Source of the DNA: Bacteroidota bacterium
GTDB lineage: Bacteria; Bacteroidota; Bacteroidia; Flavobacteriales; Weeksellaceae
Length of the DNA: 39,422 bases
NCBI GenBank assembly: GCA_023419095.1
Contig: JAEZYN010000052.1
Location: 1 to 39,422 of the forward strand
Reading direction: 5' to 3'
How positions within the stretch are numbered: the first letter of the stretch is position 1; every line of letters begins with the position of its first letter. The translations under genes and the position numbers were made by a program. Positions 15,627 to 24,218 of the stretch are shown piece by piece. The notes under the pieces are model-generated. The model was not told the DNA's origin and ran no database searches. It saw only the letters and a program-made list of their open reading frames with translations.

Positions 15627-17387
15627 ATGAATTCCAGAATTGCGCTTTCCTTTTTTTTAATGTTTCTAATGGCATTCGGAGCTGCTCAGCAGAAAACCTA
15701 TTGCAACCCGATCAACATCGATTACGGCTACACACCTTTTGACGTATTTTCAAAACAGGGCAAACACCGCGCTACCGCGGATCCTGTGATTGTAAATTTT
15801 AAGAAAAAACTCTATCTGTTTTCCACTAATCAGGAAGGTTACTGGCACAGCGATAATATGCTCGACTGGAAATTTGTTTCACGTAAATTTCTGCGTGATG
15901 ATAAATACATCCACGACCTGAATGCGCCTGCCGCCTGGGCAATGAAGGACACGCTGTACGTTTACGGCTCAACCTGGGAATCTGATTTCCCAATTTGGAA
16001 ATCAACCGATCCGGTCAATAACAAATGGGAAATTGCGGTAGATACGCTGAAAGTGGGCGCCTGGGACCCTGCTTTTCATTACGATGAAGATACGAACAGG
16101 CTGTTTCTATATTGGGGTTCGAGTAATGAATGGCCGTTGCTGGGCACAGAAGTGAGAATGAAAACACTACAGTCTGAAGGTTACGTAAAACCGATTATCA
16201 AACTGAAACCTGAAGATCACGGCTGGGAAAGATTCGGCGAATACAATGACAATGTATTTCTGCAGCCTTTTGTGGAAGGCGCGTGGGTGACCAAACACAA
16301 CGGCAAATATTATATGCAGTATGGCGCGCCCGCCACCGAATTCAGCGGATATGCGGACGGCGTGTATGTTTCGAAAAACCCGCTTGAAGGCTACGAATAT
16401 CAGCAGCACAATCCGTTTTCTTACAAACCCTGCGGTTTTGCGCGCGGCGCGGGTCATGGCGCAACCTTTCAGGATAATTTCGGGAATTACTGGCATGTTT
16501 CTACCATTTTTATTTCGACAAAAAACAACTTTGAACGCAGGCTCGGTATCTGGCCAGCGGGTTTTGATAAAGATGACGTGATGTACGCAAACACCGCCTA
16601 CGGAGATTACCCCACCCTGCTTCCTCAGTTTGCGCAGGGCAAAGATTTTACGAAAGGTCTATTTGCAGGCTGGATGTTACTGAACTACAATAAACCCGTT
16701 CAAGTTTCCTCAACACTTGGCGGATATTTACCCAATTATGCCGTGGATGAAGACATCAAAACGTACTGGTCTGCCAGATCCGCAGGTGCAAATGAATGGT
16801 TCCAAACCGATCTGGGTGAAATCTCAACCATCAATGCAATCCAAATCAATTACGCGGATCAGGATGCAGAATTTAAAGGTAAAACACTTGGGAAAATGCA
16901 CCAGTACCGGATCTTAAGTTCGGATGACAGTAAGAAATGGAAAGTTTTAATCGATAAAAGTAAAAATACCACCGACGTTCCGCACGATTATATTGAACTT
17001 GAAAAACCTGCAAAAGCGCGCTATTTAAAAATGGAAAACCTTAAAATGCCGACCGGCAAATTTGCGTTGAGCGGCTTCCGCGTCTTCGGCAAAGGTGCGG
17101 GCGAGAAACCCGGTAAAGTTCAAAACTTTGTTCCGCTGCGTGCAGACCCTAAAAAATATGGCGAACGCCGCAGCATCTGGATGAAATGGCAGCAAAACCA
17201 AGATGCTGACGGATACGTAATTTACTTCGGAAAAACACCCGACAAACTCTACGGTAGCATTATGGTTTACGGCAAAAACGAATATTTCTTCACCGGCGCA
17301 GACCGCACAGATGCTTACTATTTCCAAATCGAAGCATTTAACAATAATGGAATCTCGGAGCGTTCAGAAATTTTTAAATCTGAATAA
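15627..17387 (+). CDS. Secreted GH43-type glycosidase with discoidin and FN3-like domains
   Basis: The 586-residue protein has a signal peptide (cleavage near GAAQQ, residue 20). Residues about 25-330 form a five-bladed propeller of the GH43 clan: ATADPVIVNFKKKLYLF provides the catalytic-base Asp, VGAWDPAFHYDE the second Asp, and QPFVEGAWVTKHNGKYYM the general-acid Glu. Residues about 350-485 are an F5/8 type C (discoidin) sugar-binding module, with YAVDEDIKTYWSAR, WFQTDLGE and a closing ALSGFRVFGKG. A C-terminal fibronectin-III-like segment follows. GH43 enzymes cut arabinose- or xylose-type side chains or related glycans; the substrate cannot be read here. It is monocistronic and not adjacent to susC/D, and I see no type IX C-terminal sorting domain. 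Confidence 0.85.
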   Translation: MNSRIALSFFLMFLMAFGAAQQKTYCNPINIDYGYTPFDVFSKQGKHRATADPVIVNFKKKLYLFSTNQEGYWHSDNMLDWKFVSRKFLRDDKYIHDLNAPAAWAMKDTLYVYGSTWESDFPIWKSTDPVNNKWEIAVDTLKVGAWDPAFHYDEDTNRLFLYWGSSNEWPLLGTEVRMKTLQSEGYVKPIIKLKPEDHGWERFGEYNDNVFLQPFVEGAWVTKHNGKYYMQYGAPATEFSGYADGVYVSKNPLEGYEYQQHNPFSYKPCGFARGAGHGATFQDNFGNYWHVSTIFISTKNNFERRLGIWPAGFDKDDVMYANTAYGDYPTLLPQFAQGKDFTKGLFAGWMLLNYNKPVQVSSTLGGYLPNYAVDEDIKTYWSARSAGANEWFQTDLGEISTINAIQINYADQDAEFKGKTLGKMHQYRILSSDDSKKWKVLIDKSKNTTDVPHDYIELEKPAKARYLKMENLKMPTGKFALSGFRVFGKGAGEKPGKVQNFVPLRADPKKYGERRSIWMKWQQNQDADGYVIYFGKTPDKLYGSIMVYGKNEYFFTGADRTDAYYFQIEAFNNNGISERSEIFKSE

Positions 17388-17399
17388 CCTATCACAAAT

Positions 17400-17431
17400 A
17401 AGCGGGCAGTAAATTCAGAAACAGCCCGCTT
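17400..17431. terminator. Bidirectional terminator between the GH43-type gene and rarA
   Basis: An 8-bp GC-rich stem (17400-17407 with 17424-17431) has a 16-base loop and AT-rich flanks. It lies between two convergent genes. Confidence 0.65.
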
Positions 17432-17435
17432 TATT

Positions 17436-18713
17436 TTAATATTTGCCTTTCCACTTTTTGACCAACTCGTCGCGAATCTTATTTTCTGTTGAATTATTAC
17501 CCGGCGAGTAAAAAGAAGTTCCGGAAATTTCATCCGGCAAAAACTCCAGATTCACGAAATTGCCTTCATGCGAATGCGCGTATGCGTAATCTTTTCCATA
17601 ATCCAAATCCTTCATGAGCTTCGTCGGCGCATTGCGTAAATGTAACGGTACGGGCAGATTCCCGGTTTTTTTCACCAGAGCCAAAGCTTCATTTATTGCC
17701 GTGTAGGTGGAATTTGACTTCGGTGAAACCGCTAAATAAACCGCGGTCTGGCTCAGGATAATTCGCGCTTCCGGATTGCCAATCACGTTTACAGCCTGAA
17801 AACAGCTGTTTGCCACGGCAAGTGCATTCGGATTTGCAAGGCCAATGTCTTCTGATGCCAAAATTAACATTCGCCGCGCGATAAATTTAATGTCTTCACC
17901 ACCCGCCAGCATGCGCGCCAGCCAATAAACCGCCGCATTAGGATCTGAGCCGCGCATTGATTTGATGAACGCCGAAATAATGTCATAATGCTGCTCGCCG
18001 TTCTTGTCGTATAGCGCCATATTCTCCTGCAAAACCTCGAGAACCATAGCATTTGTAATGTCTTTTTTGTTCGAATTCTTAAAATTATTAAGTACATTTT
18101 CCACCGCATTGATCAGCTTTCGGGCATCGCCGCCGGAATATTGTATAAACGCTTCCTTTTCTACGATCTTAAAATCGGAACCGTGATTTGAATTGTAATT
18201 TTTACAGGCGAGCTCAGCGAGTTCTTCCAGTTTTTCAAAACTTAAAGCCTTTAAAACATAGACCTGCGAACGCGATAAAAGTGCCGAAACTACTTCGAAA
18301 CTAGGATTCTCGGTTGTAGCACCTATCAATACGATCCAACCTTTTTCCACTGCGTGTAGCAGCGAATCCTGCTGGGATTTATTAAACCGGTGAATTTCAT
18401 CGATGAATAAAATGGGCGACTTACCGGAAAACAGATTCTGCTGTTTTGCCGTATCTATCACTTCGCGCACATCTTTCACACCGCTTGATACTGCAGAAAG
18501 TTTGAAAAATTTCCGTCCGCTCTGTTCCGAAATGATCTCTGCCAATGTTGTTTTTCCGGTGCCGGGCGGACCCCAGAAAATGAGCGATGTCAGCGTATCA
18601 TTATCGAGCATTTTACGTACGGTGCCGTTTTTTCCGGTAAGATGCTCCTGCCCGAGAACCTCATCTAAAGTTTTCGGCCGCATCTGTTCGGCAAGCGGAA
18701 TATTTGAAATCAA
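17436..18713 (-). CDS. rarA: Replication-associated recombination protein RarA (MgsA)
   Basis: This AAA+ ATPase acts at stalled replication forks. The N-terminal NIPLAEQMRPKTLDEVLGQE is diagnostic. Walker A is GPPGTGKTT (about residues 48-56) and Walker B is FIDEIHRFN. The C-terminal domain includes MRGSDPNAAVYWLARML and ASEDIGLANP. The 425-residue length is normal. The start appears to be TTG (18711-18713): an in-frame stop lies three codons upstream and the next ATG would remove the conserved N-terminus. It is convergent with the GH43-type gene. Confidence 0.96.
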   Translation of the reverse strand: MISNIPLAEQMRPKTLDEVLGQEHLTGKNGTVRKMLDNDTLTSLIFWGPPGTGKTTLAEIISEQSGRKFFKLSAVSSGVKDVREVIDTAKQQNLFSGKSPILFIDEIHRFNKSQQDSLLHAVEKGWIVLIGATTENPSFEVVSALLSRSQVYVLKALSFEKLEELAELACKNYNSNHGSDFKIVEKEAFIQYSGGDARKLINAVENVLNNFKNSNKKDITNAMVLEVLQENMALYDKNGEQHYDIISAFIKSMRGSDPNAAVYWLARMLAGGEDIKFIARRMLILASEDIGLANPNALAVANSCFQAVNVIGNPEARIILSQTAVYLAVSPKSNSTYTAINEALALVKKTGNLPVPLHLRNAPTKLMKDLDYGKDYAYAHSHEGNFVNLEFLPDEISGTSFYSPGNNSTENKIRDELVKKWKGKY

Positions 18714-18791
18714 AATAAATTATGGAATTTAAACTTAAAGCAGTCTGCGGAAGTTTCAGCGCAAACAGCTAACAAAATTAAACTATTTAAG

Positions 18792-18799
18792 TACTTTTG
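18792..18799 (+). promoter_or_regulatory. -7 box of yidD-lgt, close to the start codon
   Basis: TACTTTTG is an exact TAnnTTTG match and ends seven bases before the yidD ATG, so the leader would be zero to a few bases. No -33 box is evident. Confidence 0.55.
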
Positions 18800-18806
18800 C
18801 AAGGCA

Positions 18807-19043
18807 ATGCTGAACAAATTTGTTACATTTCCGCTGGTTTTACTGATTAAATTTTACCAGTGGTTTTTGTCTCCACTTTTACCTAAAAACTGCCGTTACG
18901 AGCCGACATGCTCGCACTATATGCTGGAATCGCTGCGTATTCACGGTCCGGTGAAAGGCTTGTGGCTGGGCGCGAAACGCATTGCGCGATGCCACCCCTG
19001 GGGAGGCGAAGGTTACGATCCGGTGCCACCAAAGAACAATTAA
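18807..19043 (+). CDS. yidD: Membrane protein insertion efficiency factor YidD
   Basis: The 78-residue protein helps YidC insert membrane proteins. The family signature is clear: LIKFYQWFLSPLLPKNCRYEPTCSHYM is the amphipathic helix and cysteine pair, followed by ARCHPWGGEGYDPVP. The start is ATG 18807. It is 26 bases upstream of lgt in the same direction and probably shares its transcript, linking two envelope-biogenesis functions. Confidence 0.96.
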   Translation: MLNKFVTFPLVLLIKFYQWFLSPLLPKNCRYEPTCSHYMLESLRIHGPVKGLWLGAKRIARCHPWGGEGYDPVPPKNN

Positions 19044-19069
19044 AAATATTTTAAAAAAAGACATAATCA

Positions 19070-19942
19070 ATGATGCTTACATTTTTATACACTACCTGGG
19101 ATCCCGCGACGGGCATTAATTTAGGACCGTTTACACTGCATTACTACAGCCTCATGTTTGTGCTGGCATTCGGTCTCGGTTATGTGATAATGTCAAAAAT
19201 CTACAAAATCGACAACGTAAATGTGAAGTATGTCGAGCCGCTTTTTACCTGGACACTGGTGGGAACCATTCTGGGCGCCAGATTAGGCCATGTCATCTTT
19301 TATCAGCCTGAACTTTTCAAACAGGATTTCTGGTCGGTTTTTTTACCCATCCAGACAAAACCCGAACTCAAATTTACCGGCTTTGCAGGCCTCGCGAGCC
19401 ACGGTGCTACAATTGCGCTGATTTTCACCACGCTTTATTATGCTTTTAAAATAATTAAGAAAAACCCTTTCTGGGTGTACGACAGAATCGGAATCGTAGT
19501 TGCGCTGGGCGGTGCTTTTGTGAGAATCGGAAACTTTTTCAACTCTGAAATCATCGGAAAACCTGCGCCTGAAGGCTCCACATTTGCCATACTTTTCCCA
19601 CAACAAAGCTCGGAGTACGGTGCTATAGTTCCACGTTATCCTACGCAGCTTTTTGAGGCGACGGGCTACTTCTTATTATTTATTTTGCTTTGGGTTTTAT
19701 ACAGATACACAAACAGGAAATATCAGCAAGGCTGGCTTTTCGGTCTGTTCTTCATCATCTTATGGGCCGTACGTTTTTTTGTGGAATTTTTGAAAGAGCC
19801 GCAGGGCGACGAATTTATCCGGTTTGCAGGCTTAAATACCGGACAGATACTCTCTTTACCGTTTATGCTGGCTGGATTTTTCATCATGTGGTATTCTAAA
19901 AACAACCGCATTACCGAAGCTGAGAACGCCAAACCGGAATAA
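19070..19942 (+). CDS. lgt: Prolipoprotein diacylglyceryl transferase
   Basis: Lgt transfers diacylglycerol from phosphatidylglycerol to the lipobox cysteine at the inner membrane; the SusD- and SusE-type lipoproteins in this window are such substrates. About seven hydrophobic segments are visible. Key motifs are FAGLASHGATIAL (catalytic His region), GAFVRIGNFFNSEIIG (with the essential Arg and Asn) and RYPTQLFEATGYF. The length is 290 residues from the first of two adjacent ATGs (19070 or 19073). It follows yidD. Confidence 0.96.
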   Translation: MMLTFLYTTWDPATGINLGPFTLHYYSLMFVLAFGLGYVIMSKIYKIDNVNVKYVEPLFTWTLVGTILGARLGHVIFYQPELFKQDFWSVFLPIQTKPELKFTGFAGLASHGATIALIFTTLYYAFKIIKKNPFWVYDRIGIVVALGGAFVRIGNFFNSEIIGKPAPEGSTFAILFPQQSSEYGAIVPRYPTQLFEATGYFLLFILLWVLYRYTNRKYQQGWLFGLFFIILWAVRFFVEFLKEPQGDEFIRFAGLNTGQILSLPFMLAGFFIMWYSKNNRITEAENAKPE

Positions 19943-19953
19943 AAACTGCCGGA

Positions 19954-21468
19954 TCAATCGTATTTCTTCCTCGCACTTAAAAGTTTAAATACAGAGCCTA
20001 ACTCCAATATTAAATCTGACGGGACCATGGCTTCCACAGACGATTTCTGCATGGCAAAATCTCCGGCTTTACCGTGCAGCCAGACACCGAAAAGGGCTGC
20101 GTGCGCCGGCTTGTACTTTTGCGCCAGTAAGGACGTGATGATGCCGAGTAGTACATCGCCACTGCCACCTTTTGCCATTCCGGCATTTCCGCTGGTATTG
20201 TAATAAACCGTGCCGTCCGGCATGCATACCTGGGTAAAATGATCTTTTAAAATAATGATGACGCCTAGTTCACGTGCCATTTTCTGAGCTAAGTCCACAC
20301 GTTCGAAAGAATTGGCGGTGTATCCGAAAAGCCTTTCAAATTCCCTGGGATGTGGCGTAAGGATTGAATTTTTTGGAATCAGTTTTAATAAATTTGGGTT
20401 CGACGCGATGATATTTAAGGCATCTGCGTCTAAGACCAAAGGTTGTGTACAGTTTTTTAAAAACGCGTGCAATGCATCAGCAGTACCTGGGTTTGACCCG
20501 ATGCCAGGCCCGACACCAATGCTTTCGTCAGAATGTCCGTGCAGTGTTTTAGGATACTGTTCACCATTCGGTTCAAATATGGCTTCAGGGCACGAAGTCT
20601 GCAAAATTTCATTACCACACTGAGGTGCCTCTATCACCGTAAGCCCACTGCCGCAATGTACCGCGGCCTGCGCGGCAAGTACTGCAGCGCCCATCTTTCC
20701 ATAACTGCCCGCGATGATACGTGATTTTCCAAAGCTGCCTTTATGTGTAAAAGGTGACCTCTGTCTGTAGATGCGAAAGATCAGCTCTTCATCAGTAACG
20801 AAACATGCTGAAGATTCAGATGAAATAAATTCTTTATGCAGGCCAATATCGAGAATATGGACGTTGCCGCAAAAAATGCCGGTCTCCGGGTGCAGAAAAG
20901 ACCGCTTCCAAAACTGAAAACTCAGTGTATCATGCGCCATAAGAACCGTAGATTCCTCGCTTACCAGACGGTCCGCTATCATGCCGCTTGGAATATCGAC
21001 CGAAATCCTGCGTCGGGGCACGTTATTCAGAAATTCAATGAGTTCGGCACATTTTCCATCGATTTCACGGTTAAGTCCGGTCCCAAAAAGTGCATCGATA
21101 AGCACGGAATCAGGCTCAAAATCAAAACCAAAAGCATCATCAAAGTTATAAACCATAATTTCAGGATGCTCTGCAAGCCGCTGATAATTGACAAGTTGGC
21201 TCTCGGAAGCATTTTCAGCATTGTCATCCGCGAAAACATTGGTCTGAAATCCGTTGTGACAAAGTACCCGCGCAAGTGCGAGTCCGTCGCCACCATTATT
21301 TCCGCTTCCACAGAAAATGTAGAAAGTGCTGTCTTGCGGAATATGGTCGGCAAGCCACTTTGCGCAGGCTTCGGCGGCGCGTTCCATTAATTTCAGAGGA
21401 GTCACAGGTTCATGTGCAATTGTGTAGGCATCTGCCTTCCGGATTTGGGAGGAGTTGAAAATTTTCAT
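19954..21468 (-). CDS. nnr: Bifunctional NAD(P)H-hydrate epimerase / ADP-dependent dehydratase
   Basis: The protein repairs hydrated NADH and NADPH. The N-terminal half (about residues 1-215) is the YjeF_N epimerase, with FCGSGNNGGDGLALARVL and VSVDIPSGM-type segments (RRISVDIPSGM). The C-terminal half is the ribokinase-like dehydratase, with GSYGKMGAAVLAAQAA, LDADALNII, LTPHPREFERLFG and GNAGMAKGGSGDVLLG. The length of 504 residues is normal for the fused form. It converges with lgt, 11 bases apart, and starts with ATG at 21466-21468. Confidence 0.96.
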   Translation of the reverse strand: MKIFNSSQIRKADAYTIAHEPVTPLKLMERAAEACAKWLADHIPQDSTFYIFCGSGNNGGDGLALARVLCHNGFQTNVFADDNAENASESQLVNYQRLAEHPEIMVYNFDDAFGFDFEPDSVLIDALFGTGLNREIDGKCAELIEFLNNVPRRRISVDIPSGMIADRLVSEESTVLMAHDTLSFQFWKRSFLHPETGIFCGNVHILDIGLHKEFISSESSACFVTDEELIFRIYRQRSPFTHKGSFGKSRIIAGSYGKMGAAVLAAQAAVHCGSGLTVIEAPQCGNEILQTSCPEAIFEPNGEQYPKTLHGHSDESIGVGPGIGSNPGTADALHAFLKNCTQPLVLDADALNIIASNPNLLKLIPKNSILTPHPREFERLFGYTANSFERVDLAQKMARELGVIIILKDHFTQVCMPDGTVYYNTSGNAGMAKGGSGDVLLGIITSLLAQKYKPAHAALFGVWLHGKAGDFAMQKSSVEAMVPSDLILELGSVFKLLSARKKYD

Positions 21469-21530
21469 CAGTTGTTAGTTTTAAATAAAATTATAAAAAT
21501 ATTAGGTGTGCAACAATTTTATAGGAAATA

Positions 21531-21538
21531 TATTTTTG
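21531..21538 (+). promoter_or_regulatory. -7 box of mscL
   Basis: TATTTTTG is an exact TAnnTTTG match, 43 bases before the mscL ATG. No -33 TTG is at the right distance. Confidence 0.45.
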
Positions 21539-21581
21539 TGATGCAATCTTTTGCTATTTTTATAGAGTAAAAAGTACAGTT

Positions 21582-21974
21582 ATGAAATTTATACAGGAGT
21601 TTAAAACCTTTGCTTTCAAGGGAAATGTAATTGATTTGGCGGTGGGTGTAATCATCGGAGCAGCGTTTGGCAAGATCGTGTCTTCACTGGTCGAAGATGT
21701 CATTACGCCGCTGCTGCTTAATCCAGCTCTCGATGCAGTAGGCGCGAAAAACATTGCACAGCTGAGCTGGCACGGAGTGACGTATGGAAATTTTTTGTCT
21801 GCGGTCATCAGTTTCCTATGTATTGCACTTGTGCTTTTCTGGTTAATCAAGGTGGCGAACAAAATAGTGAAACCAGCTGAAACCGACGCCGAAGCTGCGC
21901 CAACCCTTACTAAAGACCAGGAACTTCTGATGGAGATCCGCGATCTGTTGAAAAACAGAAATTCCGGACTATAA
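21582..21974 (+). CDS. mscL: Large-conductance mechanosensitive channel MscL
   Basis: This pentameric inner-membrane channel opens on osmotic downshock. The 130-residue sequence has the conserved N-terminal helix FIQEFKTFAFKGNVIDLAVG leading into transmembrane helix 1 (VIIGAAFGKIVSSLVEDVI). A periplasmic loop, transmembrane helix 2 (about residues 68-95) and a charged C-terminal helix (ELLMEIRDLLKN) follow. It is monocistronic and ends in a hairpin shared with the convergent dehydrogenase gene. Confidence 0.97.
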   Translation: MKFIQEFKTFAFKGNVIDLAVGVIIGAAFGKIVSSLVEDVITPLLLNPALDAVGAKNIAQLSWHGVTYGNFLSAVISFLCIALVLFWLIKVANKIVKPAETDAEAAPTLTKDQELLMEIRDLLKNRNSGL

Positions 21975-21994
21975 ATAGAATCTTAAAGCTAAAA

Positions 21995-22024
21995 AAAGCC
22001 AATTCCTAAATAGGATTTGGCTTT
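21995..22024. terminator. Bidirectional terminator between mscL and the SerA-like gene
   Basis: A 12-bp stem with one mismatch (21995-22006 with 22013-22024) is followed by a seven-T run on the minus strand and a shorter one on the plus strand. Confidence 0.8.
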
Positions 22025-22028
22025 ATTG

Positions 22029-22988
22029 CTATTGTATCTGAAGAATACTGCAGATTTGCGCCGCGAGCGATAAGCCGATTCTATCCTGCGCCTCGAGTGT
22101 GGATGCACCCGTATGTGGTGTGAGTGAAATTTTTGGATGGCTTAAAATTTCTCTTGAAGGTGTCGGTTCGTTGGCGAACACATCAAGACCGGCGAATGAA
22201 AGCTGTCCGGCATCCAAAGCTGAAACCAGCGCGTGCTCATCTATTACGCCACCGCGTGAGCAGTTGATAATGGCCGCACCTTTTTTCATCAGTGCAATTT
22301 CACGCGTACCGATCACGTAGCCATTCTCCTGCGACGGCACGTGAAGTGTGATAAAATCTGCGTGTTGCAGCACACCATCCAGCGGTTCAGTTTCGATATC
22401 TACATTAATAAACTGGTTATTGTAGAACCTAACTTTTATGCTTGCACGGCCAACGTTGCTGTCTGCGGCTATGACGCGCATGCCTAAACCTAATGCAATT
22501 TTCGCAACCTCCTGCCCTATTCGTCCCATCCCGATAATACCTATGGTTTTACCACGGAGTTCGATACCACGTTCGTAAGATTTCTTAAGCTGGCTAAAAT
22601 TGGTATCGCCTGTGAGAGGCATTTTCCGGTTTGAATCGTGCAAAAAGCGCACACCCGAAAACAGATGCGCAAATACCAGTTCAGCCACGGATTCCGACGA
22701 AGCTGCAGGCGTATTGATGACGTGAATATTTTTGGAGCGGGCGTAATCTACATCAATGTTGTCCATACCCACGCCGCCGCGGCCAATGATTTCCAATGAA
22801 GGACACTGATAAATAAGTTCTTTACGAACCTTGGTTGCGCTGCGCACCAAAAGTGTACGGATCCGGTTTTGGTTGATAAAATCTGCAAGTAAATCCTGCG
22901 GAATGTTTGTAGTAATGACTTCAAAGCCCTTTTCGGTAAGCGCCTGTACGCCTGACCGGTCGAGGCCGTCGTTTGCTAATATCTTCAT
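22029..22988 (-). CDS. serA: D-2-hydroxyacid dehydrogenase, SerA-like (3-phosphoglycerate dehydrogenase)
   Basis: The enzyme oxidises a D-2-hydroxyacid with NAD; in this family the short Bacteroidota form usually makes 3-phosphohydroxypyruvate for serine synthesis. The NAD-binding loop is GMGRIGQEVA. The catalytic Arg is in NCSRGGVID, the Glu in FANEPTP and the His in LTPHTGAST. It has 319 residues and no C-terminal ACT domain, so allosteric control by serine is not expected through that domain. It is five bases after the HAD-like gene and likely co-transcribed. No serC is nearby, so the substrate is inferred. Confidence 0.88.
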   Translation of the reverse strand: MKILANDGLDRSGVQALTEKGFEVITTNIPQDLLADFINQNRIRTLLVRSATKVRKELIYQCPSLEIIGRGGVGMDNIDVDYARSKNIHVINTPAASSESVAELVFAHLFSGVRFLHDSNRKMPLTGDTNFSQLKKSYERGIELRGKTIGIIGMGRIGQEVAKIALGLGMRVIAADSNVGRASIKVRFYNNQFINVDIETEPLDGVLQHADFITLHVPSQENGYVIGTREIALMKKGAAIINCSRGGVIDEHALVSALDAGQLSFAGLDVFANEPTPSREILSHPKISLTPHTGASTLEAQDRIGLSLAAQICSILQIQ

Positions 22989-22993
22989 CTTCT

Positions 22994-23395
22994 TTAATCT
23001 TTAAACACTTCAATGGTTACCTGTTTTTCAACCATATCGGTGAATTTTCCTTTGTATCGTGTGGCTCTCACGAGATGATTGTCAATCCAGTGATAATTTC
23101 CGCCGCGTGGTTTGCCACACAGGACACTGTGGTACCTGAAACCGTGTTTGTCCAGCCAATCTATTGTAATTTGTTTTAAATCTTCAGTTCTCGAAGTGAA
23201 AAAGCAAATAATGTGACCCTGGTCGTACCATCTGTTAATAGTTTCCAAAGCGTCCAGATACGGTTCGCAGGTTACCATACGGTGCGGTTCCTCATTGGGT
23301 ATATCATCCGTTATCGTACCGTCAATATCAATCAGGTAGTTTTTGATATCTCCCTTTAGCATTGGGCTGAGGTGGTCTTTGTACTCTAACTCCAT
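22994..23395 (-). CDS. HAD-superfamily phosphatase-like protein
   Basis: The 133-residue protein has HAD motif I YLIDIDGTITDD (nucleophile Asp and the following acid/base Asp) and motif II CFFTSRTEDL. A Lys/Gly segment (VLCGKPRGGNYHW) sits where motif III is expected. No cap domain is present, so it is a compact HAD protein. The substrate is unknown; similar flavobacterial proteins are sometimes mislabelled as phosphoheptose isomerase. I start it at ATG 23393-23395. The frame extends nine codons further to a TTG, but that TTG is part of the -7 box at 23420-23427. It precedes the SerA-like gene by five bases. Confidence 0.8.
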   Translation of the reverse strand: MELEYKDHLSPMLKGDIKNYLIDIDGTITDDIPNEEPHRMVTCEPYLDALETINRWYDQGHIICFFTSRTEDLKQITIDWLDKHGFRYHSVLCGKPRGGNYHWIDNHLVRATRYKGKFTDMVEKQVTIEVFKD

Positions 23396-23419
23396 CTGAA
23401 AGTTTTTTTTTGGAAGATG

Positions 23420-23448
23420 CAAAATTACAACATTTCATTGGTTAGCAA
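23420..23448 (-). promoter_or_regulatory. Promoter of the HAD-like/serA operon
   Basis: On the minus strand TTG (23446-23448), an 18-base spacer and TAATTTTG (23420-23427, exact) are seen. The ATG is 24 bases further on. Confidence 0.65.
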
Positions 23449-23502
23449 TCAGATATTTTTTTTGCGCTCTGCCAGCCCTGTGCGGAACATTTCGCTTTAA
23501 AA

Positions 23503-23534
23503 TTTGAGCATCCGCTTTTTAAACCTTAATTTTG
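23503..23534 (+). promoter_or_regulatory. Full-consensus promoter of idi
   Basis: TTTG (23503-23506), a 20-base spacer and TAATTTTG (23527-23534) match the Bacteroidota consensus at every fixed position. The -7 box ends five bases before the idi ATG, so the transcript should be leaderless. Confidence 0.8.
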
Positions 23535-23539
23535 TGAGG

Positions 23540-24049
23540 ATGGAAGAACAGGTAGTTTTAGTTTCCGAAAATGATGAAGTTTTAGGCGTGATGGAGAAAA
23601 TGCAGGCGCACGAAAACGGAATTCTGCACCGTGCCTTTTCGGTTTTTCTGTTTAATGACAACGGTGAAATGCTGTTGCAGAAGCGGGCTGACGGGAAATA
23701 CCATTCCCCCGGCCAGTGGACCAACGCTGTATGTTCTCATCCGCGAATCGATGAAACGTACGAAGAAGGCGCAAAACGCAGGTTACAGGAAGAACTTGGA
23801 ATAGAAGCAGAACTTACAGAAAAATTTCATTTCACCTACAAAGCAGACGTCGGGCAGAATCTTTGGGAACATGAATTAGACCATGTTTTCACAGGGAAAT
23901 ACCAAGGCAAAATCGATTTCAATACTGACGAGGTTTCAGAAATCCGGTATATTTCTATGGAAAATCTGGATGCTGAGATGGCGGCAAACCCGGAAAACTT
24001 TACAGAATGGTTCAAAATCATTCTGAATGAATATAAACATCATCTGTAA
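23540..24049 (+). CDS. idi: Isopentenyl-diphosphate delta-isomerase, type I
   Basis: The enzyme interconverts isopentenyl and dimethylallyl diphosphate for isoprenoid and menaquinone synthesis. It is a Nudix-fold protein. Metal and catalytic residues are visible in ILHRAFSVFLF, in NAVCSHPRIDE (catalytic Cys and ligand His), in the Nudix-like RRLQEELGI, and in WEHELDHVF (catalytic and metal-binding Glu residues). I start it at ATG 23540 (169 aa). The frame continues 12 codons upstream to a TTG, but that TTG is in the -33 box of its promoter. Confidence 0.95.
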   Translation: MEEQVVLVSENDEVLGVMEKMQAHENGILHRAFSVFLFNDNGEMLLQKRADGKYHSPGQWTNAVCSHPRIDETYEEGAKRRLQEELGIEAELTEKFHFTYKADVGQNLWEHELDHVFTGKYQGKIDFNTDEVSEIRYISMENLDAEMAANPENFTEWFKIILNEYKHHL

Positions 24050-24089
24050 AGCCAGCAATGCGTTGGTGAGGGAAAAACGGCTGAACTTT

Positions 24090-24156
24090 TAGCCCGGATT
24101 GAAATGGCATCCCCAGGCGGCGCGCCAGCGCCGACTGGGATAGAATGGAAAGCCGG
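24090..24156 (-). repeat. Structured intergenic element (copy 1)
   Basis: Read on the minus strand, the element begins CCGGCTTTCCATTCTATCC and ends TTTCAATCCGGGCTA. Its centre is a strong hairpin (outer arms 24112-24116 with 24135-24139, inner arms 24118-24123 with 24128-24133, loop GCCA). It fills most of the 24050-24218 gap between idi and gcvT. The layout matches the element at 38521-38622. From memory, elements with CGGGCT ends and TCCGCT-like arms around a hairpin recur between genes in flavobacterial genomes. I see no glycine riboswitch here. Confidence 0.55.
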
Positions 24157-24218
24157 TACGCACTTCCGGAAGCAGAAAAAACTTTCCTTGCTACTATAAA
24201 AAAATAAAAATATTTACT

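Noticed and set aside
24050..24218. Glycine riboswitch in front of gcvT
   Set aside because: I could not find the paired glycine aptamer motifs; the gap is filled by the repeat-like hairpin element.
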